Source: Umezawaea tangerina (GTDB taxonomy: Bacteria > Actinomycetota > Actinomycetes > Mycobacteriales > Pseudonocardiaceae). Taken from it: a DNA stretch of 64,000 bases. The DNA lies in NCBI RefSeq assembly GCF_003002815.1, contig NZ_PVTF01000020.1:1-64000 (forward strand). The letters run 5' to 3'. The position numbers and the translations under genes are program-made. Below are positions 55,639 to 63,747 of the stretch, piece after piece; the first letter of the stretch is position 1; each line of letters begins with the position of its first letter. The notes beneath the pieces were generated by a model, which saw only the letters and a program-made list of their open reading frames with translations, searched no databases and was not told the DNA's origin.

Positions 55639-55697
55639 GGTGTCGCTGCCTAGGTGAACGGGGTGTCGCTGCCTAGGTCAACGGGGTATCGCTGCGG
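55639..55697. repeat. 23-bp tandem repeats
   Basis: Two 23-base units (55639-55661, 55662-55684), each beginning GGTGTCGCTGCCTAGGT and differing at one position, plus a partial third to 55697. No coding potential. Confidence 0.85.
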
Positions 55698-55710
55698 CCG
55701 TGGGCGGTGC

Positions 55711-55822
55711 GGCCGGCTTGACTTGGGGCCCCTTTTTTGGGCTTCGTCGGGCGAAAAAGGGCAGGTGGTAGAGCCTGCCCGCCGACCAATTTTAAGCCCA
55801 AAAACCCCAAGTCAAGCCGGCC
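55711..55822. repeat. Long bulged inverted repeat with apical hairpin
   Basis: An 18-base arm (55711-55728, GGCCGGCTTGACTTGGGG) and an 11-base inner arm (55734-55744, TTTTTGGGCTT) pair exactly with 55794-55822, leaving a 5-base bulge. GGGCAGG/CCTGCCC (55759-55780) forms a small hairpin at the tip. Overall it is a 112-base folded element between convergent YciI and SDR genes. It could be a terminator pair, a REP-like or miniature transposon element, or a structured RNA. Confidence 0.85.
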
Positions 55823-55832
55823 GCCAGCGGAC

Positions 55833-55912
55833 GGGCGTGCTCGCTTCCAGCGTCGTTGGGCGGGTTGCTCGCTTCCAGCGTTGTGGGCGGGTTGCTCGCT
55901 TCCGCGTCGCTG
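55833..55912. repeat. Three imperfect 25-27-bp tandem repeats
   Basis: Units built on GGCGGGTTGCTCGCTTCCAG recur at about 55833, 55858 and 55885, followed by a G/T-rich run (GGGTTGGGTTGGG). Together with the folded element this 330-base spacer is entirely repetitive and carries no gene. Confidence 0.75.
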
Positions 55913-55941
55913 GGTGGGGTGGGTTGGGTTGGGTTTGCTGG

Positions 55942-56814
55942 TTAGCGGGTTGCCGCTTGTCCGCCTGGGCCTACGGGGCGTGAGGATTCTTTGGCGCCGC
56001 GTTGGGCGATGTCGGCCAGCATGGCTTTGTCGCCCTTGGGGACGACTGCGGCTGATCGTCGTTCGACCACGGCCGGTGTGAAGGCGCGGAGCACCTTCAC
56101 GCGGCCGACCCAGCCTGGTACGTGTACTGCCCGCGCTCGTTTCGCGACGCTCTTGGCGACGGCTTTCCCCACGTCGGAGACGTCGTACTTCTTGCTGGCC
56201 AGGCCTGGTAGTGCTTGGCGCATGGGGCCGAGGACGGGGTGTTGGTCGGCGCCGTTGACCATGTCGGTGTCGATCCACGAGAAGTAGGCGATGCCGACGT
56301 CGACGCCGAGGTGGCGGACCTCGGCGCGGAGGCTGTTGGCGAAGGCCTCGACGCCTGCCTTGGCGGCGGAGTAGGCGGCGTTGCCGGGGATCTGGACGAT
56401 CGCGGCCAGTGAGGACACGACGAGGCAGTAGCCGCGGCTGGCGATGAGGTGGGGGAGGCAGGTGCGGACGGTGCGCCAGACGCCGAGCAGGTTGACCTCG
56501 ATGACGCGTTCGAACGCGGGCGGGTCGATGGAGCGGACGAAGCCCGCCGAGGCGATGCCGGCGTTCGCGACGACGACGTCGATGCCGCCGAAGTGCTCGA
56601 CGACGCCGGCCACGGCGGTCTCCAGGGCGGACCAGTCGGTGACGTCGGCCTCCCAGGCCCGGCCGCCGCAGTCGGCGGCGACCTGGGCCAGCAGGTCGCC
56701 CTCGAGGCCGATGAGGGCGAGCTTCGCGCCCCGGGCGGCGAGGCGCCGGGCGGCGTCGGCGCCGATGCCCCTGGCCGCGCCGGTGATCAGGACAACCTTG
56801 CCGTTGACGTCCAC
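55942..56814 (-). CDS. Short-chain dehydrogenase/reductase
   Basis: A 290-residue SDR: VVLITGAARGIG, VVANAGIAS, catalytic Ser in CLVVSSLAAI and Tyr-x-x-x-Lys in AAYSAAKAGVEAF. The extended C-terminus with VKVLRAFTPAVVERRSA is typical of SDRs found beside TetR genes in actinobacteria. Promoter palindromes upstream suggest TetR-type control, though no regulator gene is adjacent. Substrate unknown. Confidence 0.9.
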   Translation of the reverse strand: MDVNGKVVLITGAARGIGADAARRLAARGAKLALIGLEGDLLAQVAADCGGRAWEADVTDWSALETAVAGVVEHFGGIDVVVANAGIASAGFVRSIDPPAFERVIEVNLLGVWRTVRTCLPHLIASRGYCLVVSSLAAIVQIPGNAAYSAAKAGVEAFANSLRAEVRHLGVDVGIAYFSWIDTDMVNGADQHPVLGPMRQALPGLASKKYDVSDVGKAVAKSVAKRARAVHVPGWVGRVKVLRAFTPAVVERRSAAVVPKGDKAMLADIAQRGAKESSRPVGPGGQAATR

Positions 56815-56855
56815 GGTGACCTCCCGAGCAGTTCCGGAAGGCCACCGTAGCTCAA

Positions 56856-56878
56856 CTTACCGCCAGTAAGCTACTGGC
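56856..56878. promoter_or_regulatory. Overlapping palindromes upstream of the SDR gene
   Basis: CTTAC-N5-GTAAG (56856-56870) overlaps GCCAGTA-AGC-TACTGGC (56862-56878). The pattern resembles TetR-family operators and lies 40-65 bases upstream of the SDR start. Confidence 0.6.
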
Positions 56879-56886
56879 GAGTTCAA

Positions 56887-57798
56887 TTAGACGCTGGCGT
56901 CGGTGAGGCGGTCGACCTCGGCGTTGCTGAGGGTCAGGTCGAGCACCGGGAGGAGGGCGTCGAGCTGCTCGGTGTTGCGCGCGCTGGCGAGCACAGAGGG
57001 CACGGTCGGCTGGGCGGTGAGCCAGGCGAGCGCGACGGCGGCGACCGACGTGGCGCGGGCCGCGGAGATCTCGTCGAGGGCGGCCAGCACGCGCAGGCCG
57101 CGGTCGTCGAGGAACTTGGTCGCGCCCGCCGCGCGCGGGCTGTCCACGTCGACGCCGGGGCGGTACTTGCCGGTCAGGAAGCCCTTCGCCAGGCCCCAGT
57201 AGGGCAGTGCGGACAGGTCGTTCGCGGCCACGACGTCGGCCACGTCGCCCTCGTAGGCCGAGCGCGCGACCAGGCTGTACTCGGGCTGCAGCGCCACGAA
57301 CCCGGCCAGGCCCTCGCGGTCGGAGATGGCCAGGGCGTTCGCCAGCCGTTCCGCGGAGTAGTTCGACGCCGCGATCTGCCGGACCTTGCCCGCCCGGACG
57401 AGCCGGTCGAACGCCGCCAGCGACTCCTCGGTCGGCGTGTCCAGGTCGTCGCGGTGGGCGTAGTACAGGTCGATGTGGTCGACGCCGAGCCGCTTGAGCG
57501 ACGCCTCGGCCGCGGCCTCGATCGTGGCGGGCTTGAGGTTGTCCAGGCCCTTGGTCATGCCGACCTTGGTGGCGATCAGGACGTCCGCCCGGTTGCCGCG
57601 CGCGGCCAGCCACCTGCCCAGGATCGTCTCGGACTTGCCGCCCGCGTACAGGTCGGCGGTGTCGATGAAGTTGCCGCCCGCCCGCGTGTAGGCGTCCAGC
57701 ACCGCGAAGGACTGCTCCTCGTCGGCGGTCCACCCGAAGACGTTGCCGCCGAGGGTCAGGCGGGACACGTCCAGGTCGCTGTTCCCCAGTTTCGTCAT
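56887..57798 (-). CDS. Aldo/keto reductase
   Basis: A 303-residue (alpha/beta)8 NADPH oxidoreductase: NFIDTADLYAGGKSETILGRWL gives catalytic Asp and Tyr, ATKVGM the Lys, and IDLYYAHRDD the His. VPSVLASARNTEQLDALLPVLDL is the NADP-binding end. Substrate unknown. Its end lies 8 bases before the operator region of the downstream SDR, so the two are probably separate units. Confidence 0.92.
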   Translation of the reverse strand: MTKLGNSDLDVSRLTLGGNVFGWTADEEQSFAVLDAYTRAGGNFIDTADLYAGGKSETILGRWLAARGNRADVLIATKVGMTKGLDNLKPATIEAAAEASLKRLGVDHIDLYYAHRDDLDTPTEESLAAFDRLVRAGKVRQIAASNYSAERLANALAISDREGLAGFVALQPEYSLVARSAYEGDVADVVAANDLSALPYWGLAKGFLTGKYRPGVDVDSPRAAGATKFLDDRGLRVLAALDEISAARATSVAAVALAWLTAQPTVPSVLASARNTEQLDALLPVLDLTLSNAEVDRLTDASV

Positions 57799-57899
57799 GG
57801 GTCGAATCTAACCGCACGGCGGGGACTCCACCGGGCGGATTAAAAGCCGCAGGGGAAGGGTTGGCCGGAGAGGTCCGATCCGATCAACGGGGAGTCGAC

Positions 57900-58727
57900 A
57901 TGGCAGTGGAGCTGGGAACGTTCGGCGTGTGGAGCCAGGCGCAGCTGTGGGTCGGGGCGGGGGACGCCGCGGCCGAGCTGGAGCAGCTCGGCTACCGGAC
58001 CCTGTGGCTCGGCGGCTCCCCCGGAGGTGACCTCCAAGCGGTGTCCGACGTGCTCGCGGGCACCCGTGAGCTCACCGTCGCCACCGGCATCGTGAACGTC
58101 TGGTCCGAGCCCGCCGAACGGCTCTCCGCCACCTACCGCAGGATCGAGGACGAGCACCCCGGCCGGTTCCTGGTCGGCATCGGCGCGAGCCATCCCGAGG
58201 CCGTCGGCGAGTACGTGAAGCCCTACGACAAGCTCGTGTCGTACCTCGACGAGCTTGACGTGCCGCAGGACCGCCGGATCCTCGCCGCGCTCGGCCCGCG
58301 CGTGCTCAAGCTCGGCGCCGACCGCACCGCGGGCGCCCACCCGTACCTCGTGACGCCCGAGCACACCGCCACGGCCCGCGAGGTCCTCGGCGTCGGCCCG
58401 GTCCTCGCGCCGGAGCAGCACGTCGTCCTGGAGACCGACCCGGACGCCGCCCGCGCGCTCGCCCGCCAGTCGATCCAGCTCTACCTCGGGCTGCGCAACT
58501 ACACCGGCAACTGGCTGCGCCTCGGCTTCACCGAGGACGACCTCGCCGACGGCGGCAGCGACCGGCTGGTCGACGCCCTGGTCGCGTGGGGCAGCCCGGA
58601 GCAGGTCGCGATCCGGCTGCACGCCCACCTCACCGCGGGCGCCGACCACGTCGCCGTGCAGGTCATCGCCCCGCAGGGCGGCCACGACCCCGAGGCGTTC
58701 CGGGAGCTGGCCGCCGCGCTGTTCTAG
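57900..58727 (+). CDS. LLM-class F420-dependent oxidoreductase
   Basis: A 275-residue luciferase-like monooxygenase fold protein: ELEQLGYRTLWLGGSPGGDL, LTVATGIVNVWSEPAERLSATYRRIEDEHPGRFLVGIGASHPEAVG and GSPEQVAIRLHAHLTAGADHVAVQVI. It belongs to the actinobacterial F420 group (TIGR03620-like). ATG 57900 has GGGG 8-11 bases upstream. Its end overlaps the convergent DUF427 gene by four bases. Confidence 0.88.
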   Translation: MAVELGTFGVWSQAQLWVGAGDAAAELEQLGYRTLWLGGSPGGDLQAVSDVLAGTRELTVATGIVNVWSEPAERLSATYRRIEDEHPGRFLVGIGASHPEAVGEYVKPYDKLVSYLDELDVPQDRRILAALGPRVLKLGADRTAGAHPYLVTPEHTATAREVLGVGPVLAPEQHVVLETDPDAARALARQSIQLYLGLRNYTGNWLRLGFTEDDLADGGSDRLVDALVAWGSPEQVAIRLHAHLTAGADHVAVQVIAPQGGHDPEAFRELAAALF

Positions 58728-59008
58728 GCGGTGATCTCGACGCCCCGCCAGAACGCCACGTGGTCCTTGATCTGCGCGGCCTCCGCCTTCGGCTCCGGGT
58801 AGTACCAGGCCGCGTCGGTGTTCTCCGCGCCGTTCACGTCGAGGGAGAAGTAGCTCGCGGTGCCCTTCCACGGGCACCGCGAGGTGGTGTCCGAGGGCTT
58901 GAGGAACTTCGACTCGACCGACGACATCGGGAAGTACTGGTTGCCCTCCACGACCTGCGTTTCGTCACTGCTCGCGATAATTTCGCCGTTCCACCGCGCG
59001 GTAGCCAT
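58724..59008 (-). CDS. DUF427 family protein
   Basis: A 94-residue protein with the DUF427 signatures ARWNGEIIASSDETQVVEGNQYFP and TTSRCPWKGTASYFSL, ending WYYPEPKAEAAQIKDHVAFWRGVEI. The Cys-Pro-Trp-Lys-Gly core is conserved in the family; function unknown. ATG 59008 fits the family length. Confidence 0.92.
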   Translation of the reverse strand: MATARWNGEIIASSDETQVVEGNQYFPMSSVESKFLKPSDTTSRCPWKGTASYFSLDVNGAENTDAAWYYPEPKAEAAQIKDHVAFWRGVEITA

Positions 59009-59100
59009 GGGCCAACTATGCCCATGATCGACTGGGTCCGCACGGCGGCGTCGTAGGATGCCGTTGATACGGCGTTCAGGGCACCTGAGGAGGACGACCG

Positions 59101-60135
59101 ATGCCCATCGCAACCCCCGAGGTCTACGCCGAGATGATCGGTCGCGCGAAGGCGAACGAATTCGCCTACCCCGCGATCAACGTCACCTCGTCGGAGACCC
59201 TCAACGCGGCACTCCGCGGATTCGCCGAGGCCGAGAGCGACGGCATCATCCAGGTCTCGACCGGCGGTGCGGAGTTCGCGTCCGGCACCAAGGTCAAGGA
59301 CATGGTCACCGGCGCTGTCGCACTGGCCGAGTTCGCACACGTGGTCGCCGCGAAGTACCCAGTCAACATCGCGCTGCACACCGACCACTGCCCCAAGGAC
59401 AAGCTGGACGGCTACGTCCGCCCGCTGGTCGCGATCAGCCAGGAACGCGTCGCCCGCGGCGAGAACCCGCTGTTCCAGTCCCACATGTGGGACGGGTCCG
59501 CGGTGCCGCTCGACGAGAACCTCAAGATCGCCGCCGACCTGCTCCAGGAAGCCGTCAAGGCGAAGATCGTCCTGGAGATCGAGGTCGGTGTCGTCGGCGG
59601 CGAGGAGGACGGCGTCGACAACGAGATCAACGACAAGCTCTACACCACCCCCGAGGACTTCCTGAAGACCGTGGAAGCACTCGGCGCGGGCGACCGGGGC
59701 CACTACCTGCTCGCCGCGACCTTCGGCAACGTGCACGGCGTCTACAAGCCGGGCAACGTCAAGCTCCGTCCCGAGGTCCTCAAGCAGGGCCAGGACGCGG
59801 TCGTGGAGAAGCTCGGCCTCCCCGCGGGCTCCAAGCCGTTCGACCTCGTCTTCCACGGCGGCTCCGGCTCGCTGCTGGAGGAGATCCACGAGGCGCTCTC
59901 CTACGGCGTCGTGAAGATGAACATCGACACGGACACGCAGTACGCGTTCACCCGGCCGATCGTCCAGCACATGTTCACCAACTACGAGGGTGTGCTGAAG
60001 ATCGACGGCGAGGTCGGCAACAAGAAGGTGTACGACCCGCGCAGCTACCTCAAGGCGGCCGAGGTCGGCATGGGCGCCCGCATCGCCCAGGCCTGCGAAC
60101 ACCTGAAGTCCTCCGGCCGCATGATCGCCGGCTGA
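59101..60135 (+). CDS. fba: Class II fructose-bisphosphate aldolase
   Basis: A 344-residue zinc aldolase: NVTSSETLNAALRGFAEAESDGIIQVS, metal ligands in ALHTDHCPKD, the EIEVGVVGGEEDGV region, the His in ATFGNVHGVY and VFHGGSGSLLEEI. It splits fructose-1,6-bisphosphate in glycolysis and builds it in gluconeogenesis. GAGGAGGA precedes the ATG. Own terminator follows. Confidence 0.97.
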   Translation: MPIATPEVYAEMIGRAKANEFAYPAINVTSSETLNAALRGFAEAESDGIIQVSTGGAEFASGTKVKDMVTGAVALAEFAHVVAAKYPVNIALHTDHCPKDKLDGYVRPLVAISQERVARGENPLFQSHMWDGSAVPLDENLKIAADLLQEAVKAKIVLEIEVGVVGGEEDGVDNEINDKLYTTPEDFLKTVEALGAGDRGHYLLAATFGNVHGVYKPGNVKLRPEVLKQGQDAVVEKLGLPAGSKPFDLVFHGGSGSLLEEIHEALSYGVVKMNIDTDTQYAFTRPIVQHMFTNYEGVLKIDGEVGNKKVYDPRSYLKAAEVGMGARIAQACEHLKSSGRMIAG

Positions 60136-60154
60136 GTCCTTCGGTTCGACGCGA

Positions 60155-60182
60155 AATGCCCCTCGGTTCGCCGGGGGGCATT
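60155..60182 (+). terminator. fba terminator
   Basis: AATGCCCC/GGGGCATT stem (8 bp) with a 12-base loop, 19 bases after the fba stop and followed by CTCGTTGT. Confidence 0.85.
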
Positions 60183-60252
60183 CTCGTTGTCCGGTAACGC
60201 CCTTCGCCGGCCGGTCGATGTGATCACCAGGCCGAGTCGGGAGGGCGTGGTG

Positions 60253-60801
60253 GTGGAGTCGTCCAGTGCGCCGGTCCCCGGCGGTCAGCCGTCCTCCGGC
60301 GACCCCGACCAGTGGCAGCAGCTGCTGGAGAACGCGCTCAAGTTCGTCTTCTCGTGGATCGTGCTGGCCCCGATCGCGATCATCGTCGCGGGCAAGCTCG
60401 CGACGCAGGTGGTGCGCCTGCCCGGTCAGCGCGGGCAGCTGTTCCAGATCAAGATCCCGGCCCTGATCACCATGCGGGCCTCCGGGCAGGAGGTGACCCT
60501 CGGCTTCGCGGTGTTCATCCTGTGCCTCGCCTGCACGGGGTTCTTCGCGGGCAAGGGCGTCTACCACGTCTTCGTCGACGGGTTCGGGATAGATCCGGGC
60601 CAGTTCAACGTGCTGTGCGTCTTCAGCGCGTTCCTCTCGGTCGCGCTGACGTCCTTCCTGCTGGTGGTCGTCCGCGTCGCGGGTCACCTCCGCGGCCGCT
60701 CGGAGTCGGCCGCCAAGCGCGAGTACGAGGCGAAGATCGAGGAACTGGGGCAGCGCGGCTCCCTCGACCGCCAACCCGGCAGCGGAGGGGAGCGGAGATG
60801 A
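60253..60801 (+). CDS. Three-helix membrane protein coupled to a MinD-like ATPase
   Basis: About 182 residues with three predicted membrane helices (FVFSWIVLAPIAIIVAGKL, VTLGFAVFILCLACTGFFAG, VLCVFSAFLSVALTSFLLVVVRVAG) and a hydrophilic C-terminus with a basic helix (SAAKREYEAKIEELGQRG). GTG 60253 is taken because GGAGG lies 8 bases before it; two further GTGs just upstream are open. Stop overlaps the ATPase start (ATGA). Not recognised; probably the membrane partner of the ATPase. Confidence 0.7.
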   Translation: MESSSAPVPGGQPSSGDPDQWQQLLENALKFVFSWIVLAPIAIIVAGKLATQVVRLPGQRGQLFQIKIPALITMRASGQEVTLGFAVFILCLACTGFFAGKGVYHVFVDGFGIDPGQFNVLCVFSAFLSVALTSFLLVVVRVAGHLRGRSESAAKREYEAKIEELGQRGSLDRQPGSGGERR

Positions 60802-61910
60802 CCGAGGACACCCCGTCCACCGGCGAGCTGCGACCGGACAGCGCACGCGGCCGGGTGATCGCCGTCATGTCCGGCAAGGGCGGGTCCGGGAAGACGATGG
60901 TCGCGACCACGATCGCGCGCAGGCTTTCGGGCGAGGACCACCCCGTCCTGCTGGTCGACGGCGACCTCGGCACCGGCGGGCTCTCGTACTACCTGGCGCT
61001 GAACTACGTGCGCAACATCCGCAACGGCCTCACCGACCTGCTGCTCGGCAGACCCGTCGAGGACGGGGAACTGCGCTCCCGGTACCTCCAGCGGGTCACC
61101 TTCGCTCCGCGCTCCGGCAACGCGCTGTTCCTGCCGGTGGGGGACTTCCGCAAGCTCAAGCTGGTGCGTTCCGAGCCCGTGGTCCCCTCCGAGCCACCGG
61201 TGGCCCTTCTCCTGGAGCGGTCGCTCGGCAGGCTCAAAGCGGCCCTGATGACCGAGGAGGCGACCATGGTCGTCGACTGCCGCGGCGGGGTCGACGAGGA
61301 GACGTTCGCCATCGGACGGGTCGTCGACGACATCATCCTGGTGTCGGAGCCGGACACCACCTCGTTCCAGGCGACCCGCCACCTCGCGGAGTCCCTCAGC
61401 GACGAGGGGCTGGGGCACAAGATCACCGGGTTCGTCCTCAACAAGGTGTTCGAGGACCCGACCGTGGTCCTGCGCAACGGGACCAGCTCGTTCGGCGCCC
61501 AGCCGCTCGGCGCCGTCCCGTTCGACCCGGTGGCGACCAGGGCGTTCCTCGTCGGCGAGGTGCCGCCCGCGAGCTCGGCGTTCTGGGTGCACGTGGTCGA
61601 CGCGCTGGCCCGGCTGTACCCGCACGACGTGGACCCACCCGACCGCGAACGGCTCTACCGGCCCGAGCAGTACGCCGCGCTGGGCCTCACCTCACCCGCT
61701 TCGACACGCGGCGGCTACGCCTTGGCGATGGTCGCGCTGGTGCTGGGCAGCGTCCTGGTGGTCGGTGAGGCGGCAGGGGGCGTGAACGGCACGACCAGGC
61801 TCGTCGGCCTGGTCGTGCTCGCCACGACCGCCCTGTTCGCCGGGATCGAGTCGGTCCGCAGGACAGTGGGGCGGACCATCGAGGCCCTGTTCCGCCTCGT
61901 CGGGCTCTAG
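60798..61910 (+). CDS. MinD/ParA-type ATPase with C-terminal membrane hairpin
   Basis: A 370-residue deviant Walker A ATPase: VMSGKGGSGKTMVATTIARRL (signature Lys27, Lys32) and VLLVDGDLGTGGLSYYLALNY (Asp switch). MVVDCRGGVDEETF stands in place of the usual DxxxG and IILVSEPDTTSFQATRHLAESL follows. Then come two hydrophobic helices (about 306-325 and 334-351) and a short basic tail. MinD-type proteins normally use an amphipathic helix; a true membrane hairpin is unusual. Coupled to the three-helix membrane protein. Role unknown; it could position or regulate a membrane complex. Confidence 0.82.
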   Translation: MTEDTPSTGELRPDSARGRVIAVMSGKGGSGKTMVATTIARRLSGEDHPVLLVDGDLGTGGLSYYLALNYVRNIRNGLTDLLLGRPVEDGELRSRYLQRVTFAPRSGNALFLPVGDFRKLKLVRSEPVVPSEPPVALLLERSLGRLKAALMTEEATMVVDCRGGVDEETFAIGRVVDDIILVSEPDTTSFQATRHLAESLSDEGLGHKITGFVLNKVFEDPTVVLRNGTSSFGAQPLGAVPFDPVATRAFLVGEVPPASSAFWVHVVDALARLYPHDVDPPDRERLYRPEQYAALGLTSPASTRGGYALAMVALVLGSVLVVGEAAGGVNGTTRLVGLVVLATTALFAGIESVRRTVGRTIEALFRLVGL

Positions 61911-61916
61911 GACCGC

Positions 61917-63023
61917 TCAGGCGAGCGCCGGAGCCCGTCGTCGTGCCCACTGGTCCACGCCCAGCCACAGCGCCGTCAGCAGGGCGAACGTCACCCAGGC
62001 CGACGGGTACAGGATCGGGGGTGCGGCGAGCCACTGCTGCTGGACCCAGATGCCGCCGTAGCCGATGCCGGTCACGGCGGCCGCGCCCAGCACCGCGGCG
62101 GCCACCCTGGGCAGCGCGGAGGTGTGGGCGAGGTCGACGCAGACGCCGACGAGGAGCAGGAAGAGGGGCATGGCGGAGGTGGGGAAGCCGATGCCCATGA
62201 GGACGGGCCAGACCAGGCAGCGGTAGGCGACGTAGCCGCCCGCGACGAGGGTGGCGGACCAGGGCCTGCCGATGGTGCGCCTGGCCAGCACGAGCACGAC
62301 GCCGGTGGAGACCAGGCCCCACAGCGGGTAGACCCAGTCGGCGATGGGGAGCGCGAAGCTGAGCACGGCGCTGCGGTCGACCGGGCGGCCGATCTGGTCG
62401 GCGGCGAACTGGAGCAGGATCGGCTCGGCCTCGGGTCTGCCGGCGTCCCAGGCGGCGAGCGAGACCACGCCGTACTCCTGGTGCTGGTTGGGGAACCAGG
62501 TGTTCTCCAGGAAGAACGCCCACAGCGCCGCCAGGCCGAACGTGCCCGCGCGGCCCTTCGGGTAGTGGCGCAGCCAGCCGCGGATGGCGCCCGCGAGCAT
62601 GATCGCGGTGCCCAGGTACAGCATCGCGTGCGAGCCGCTCCACGACGTGATGTCGAGGCCGTTGATGCGGTGGTTGATCAGGTCGATGGGCAGCGCGATG
62701 AGGAACACCCCGGTGCCCCACTGCATCAGCCGCAGCGCGAGCCGGTCCACCCCGTAGCCGGTGAACGTGTGGAACAGCGTCAGCGCGACGACGATGATCG
62801 TGCCCGCGGTGTTGAGCAGGTGCGGCGGTGCGAGCTCGTCGCGCAGCCACTTGAAGTGCCAGGCGACGTCCCACGACGAGCCGAGCAGTTTCAACAGCAG
62901 CCCGACGAGCCAGAGCCGGTAGAGCAGCTCGGCGAGCGGCGTGGGCGTGTCGCGGCCGGGTTCTCCGCGCTCCCAGTACTGGTCGCGGAAGTCCGCGACG
63001 CGTCCCCTTACCCCCGTGTTCAC
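61917..63023 (-). CDS. Multi-pass membrane protein of unknown function
   Basis: A 368-residue protein with about nine membrane helices. His, Trp and Asn residues cluster near membrane edges (SWDVAWHFKWLRD, APPHLLNTAGT, INHRINGLDITSWSGSHAML, NTWFPNQHQEYG), suggesting metal or cofactor binding within the membrane. The N-terminus is cytosolic and basic. Not assigned to a family. Convergent with the MinD-like ATPase gene and separated by six bases. Confidence 0.75.
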   Translation of the reverse strand: MNTGVRGRVADFRDQYWERGEPGRDTPTPLAELLYRLWLVGLLLKLLGSSWDVAWHFKWLRDELAPPHLLNTAGTIIVVALTLFHTFTGYGVDRLALRLMQWGTGVFLIALPIDLINHRINGLDITSWSGSHAMLYLGTAIMLAGAIRGWLRHYPKGRAGTFGLAALWAFFLENTWFPNQHQEYGVVSLAAWDAGRPEAEPILLQFAADQIGRPVDRSAVLSFALPIADWVYPLWGLVSTGVVLVLARRTIGRPWSATLVAGGYVAYRCLVWPVLMGIGFPTSAMPLFLLLVGVCVDLAHTSALPRVAAAVLGAAAVTGIGYGGIWVQQQWLAAPPILYPSAWVTFALLTALWLGVDQWARRRAPALA

Positions 63024-63221
63024 CCGGTCATGATGCGCGGCGGGAGTTCCCGCTGGAAGCGCGGCTCTCCCTGGTCTTTGCCGAGATGTCCCCTAGGGGT
63101 CGCCGCCGACCAGGGCGAATGGCGGCGATGACACCCCAACGGGTGAGCGGCTTTGCTCCGGACGGCGGATCGCGGGAAGGTACCCCGCTGAGAGTCCGCT
63201 GAGAACGAACAGGAGATCGAC

Positions 63222-63308
63222 ATGGGCAAGAAGGTCGTCGCGGGCGTCGTCGTCTCGGCACTGGTGTTCGCGATGGTGGCCGTGGTCGCGAGGGTGTTCC
63301 TGTCCTGA
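63222..63308 (+). CDS. 28-residue small membrane protein
   Basis: ATG 63222 with AGGAG six bases upstream opens a 28-codon frame starting MGKKVVAGVVVSALVFAMVA and ending RVFLS. A Lys pair is followed by one hydrophobic helix of about 20 residues, typical of real micro-proteins. It has the strongest ribosome site in this stretch. Function unknown. The 198 bases before it hold no other gene. Confidence 0.6.
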   Translation: MGKKVVAGVVVSALVFAMVAVVARVFLS

Positions 63309-63334
63309 CGGCGGCGGTGGGGCACGATTACCCC

Positions 63335-63742
63335 ATGACCAACCTCCTCGGTCCGGACCCGACCCTGCTGCCGGAACGCCCGGAGGCGCAGGCCGCCTCC
63401 GACGGCGGCACCGATCCGGGCAAGATCGTCCGCGCCTACCCGGACTTCAGCGAGGCGTGGGCGCTGCTCGCGGAGCGCGCCCTGCAGGCGGGCGACCCGG
63501 TCGCCGCGTACGCCTACGCCCGCACCGGCTACCACCGCGGCCTCGACCAGCTCCGCCGGGCCGGCTGGAAGGGCTTCGGGCCGGTCCCGTGGCGGCACCG
63601 CCCGAACCAGGGCTTCCTGCGCGCGCTCGCGGCACTGGCGCGGGCGGCCGACGAGATCGGCGAGGCGGAGGAGTACGAGCGCTGCTCGAAGTTCCTCGTC
63701 GACAGCGACCCGCAGGCGCCCGCCGCCCTCGGCCTGGGCTGA
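63335..63742 (+). CDS. DUF3151 family protein
   Basis: A 135-residue actinobacterial protein starting NLLGPDPTLLPERPEA, the DUF3151 hallmark, followed by a helical repeat-like domain (FSEAWALLAERALQAGDPVAAYAYARTGYHRGLDQLRRAGWKGFGPVPW). The TPR-like fold suggests protein binding. In mycobacteria a homologue lies near fba, as here. ATG 63335 fits the family start. Confidence 0.9.
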   Translation: MTNLLGPDPTLLPERPEAQAASDGGTDPGKIVRAYPDFSEAWALLAERALQAGDPVAAYAYARTGYHRGLDQLRRAGWKGFGPVPWRHRPNQGFLRALAALARAADEIGEAEEYERCSKFLVDSDPQAPAALGLG

Positions 63743-63747
63743 TCCGG

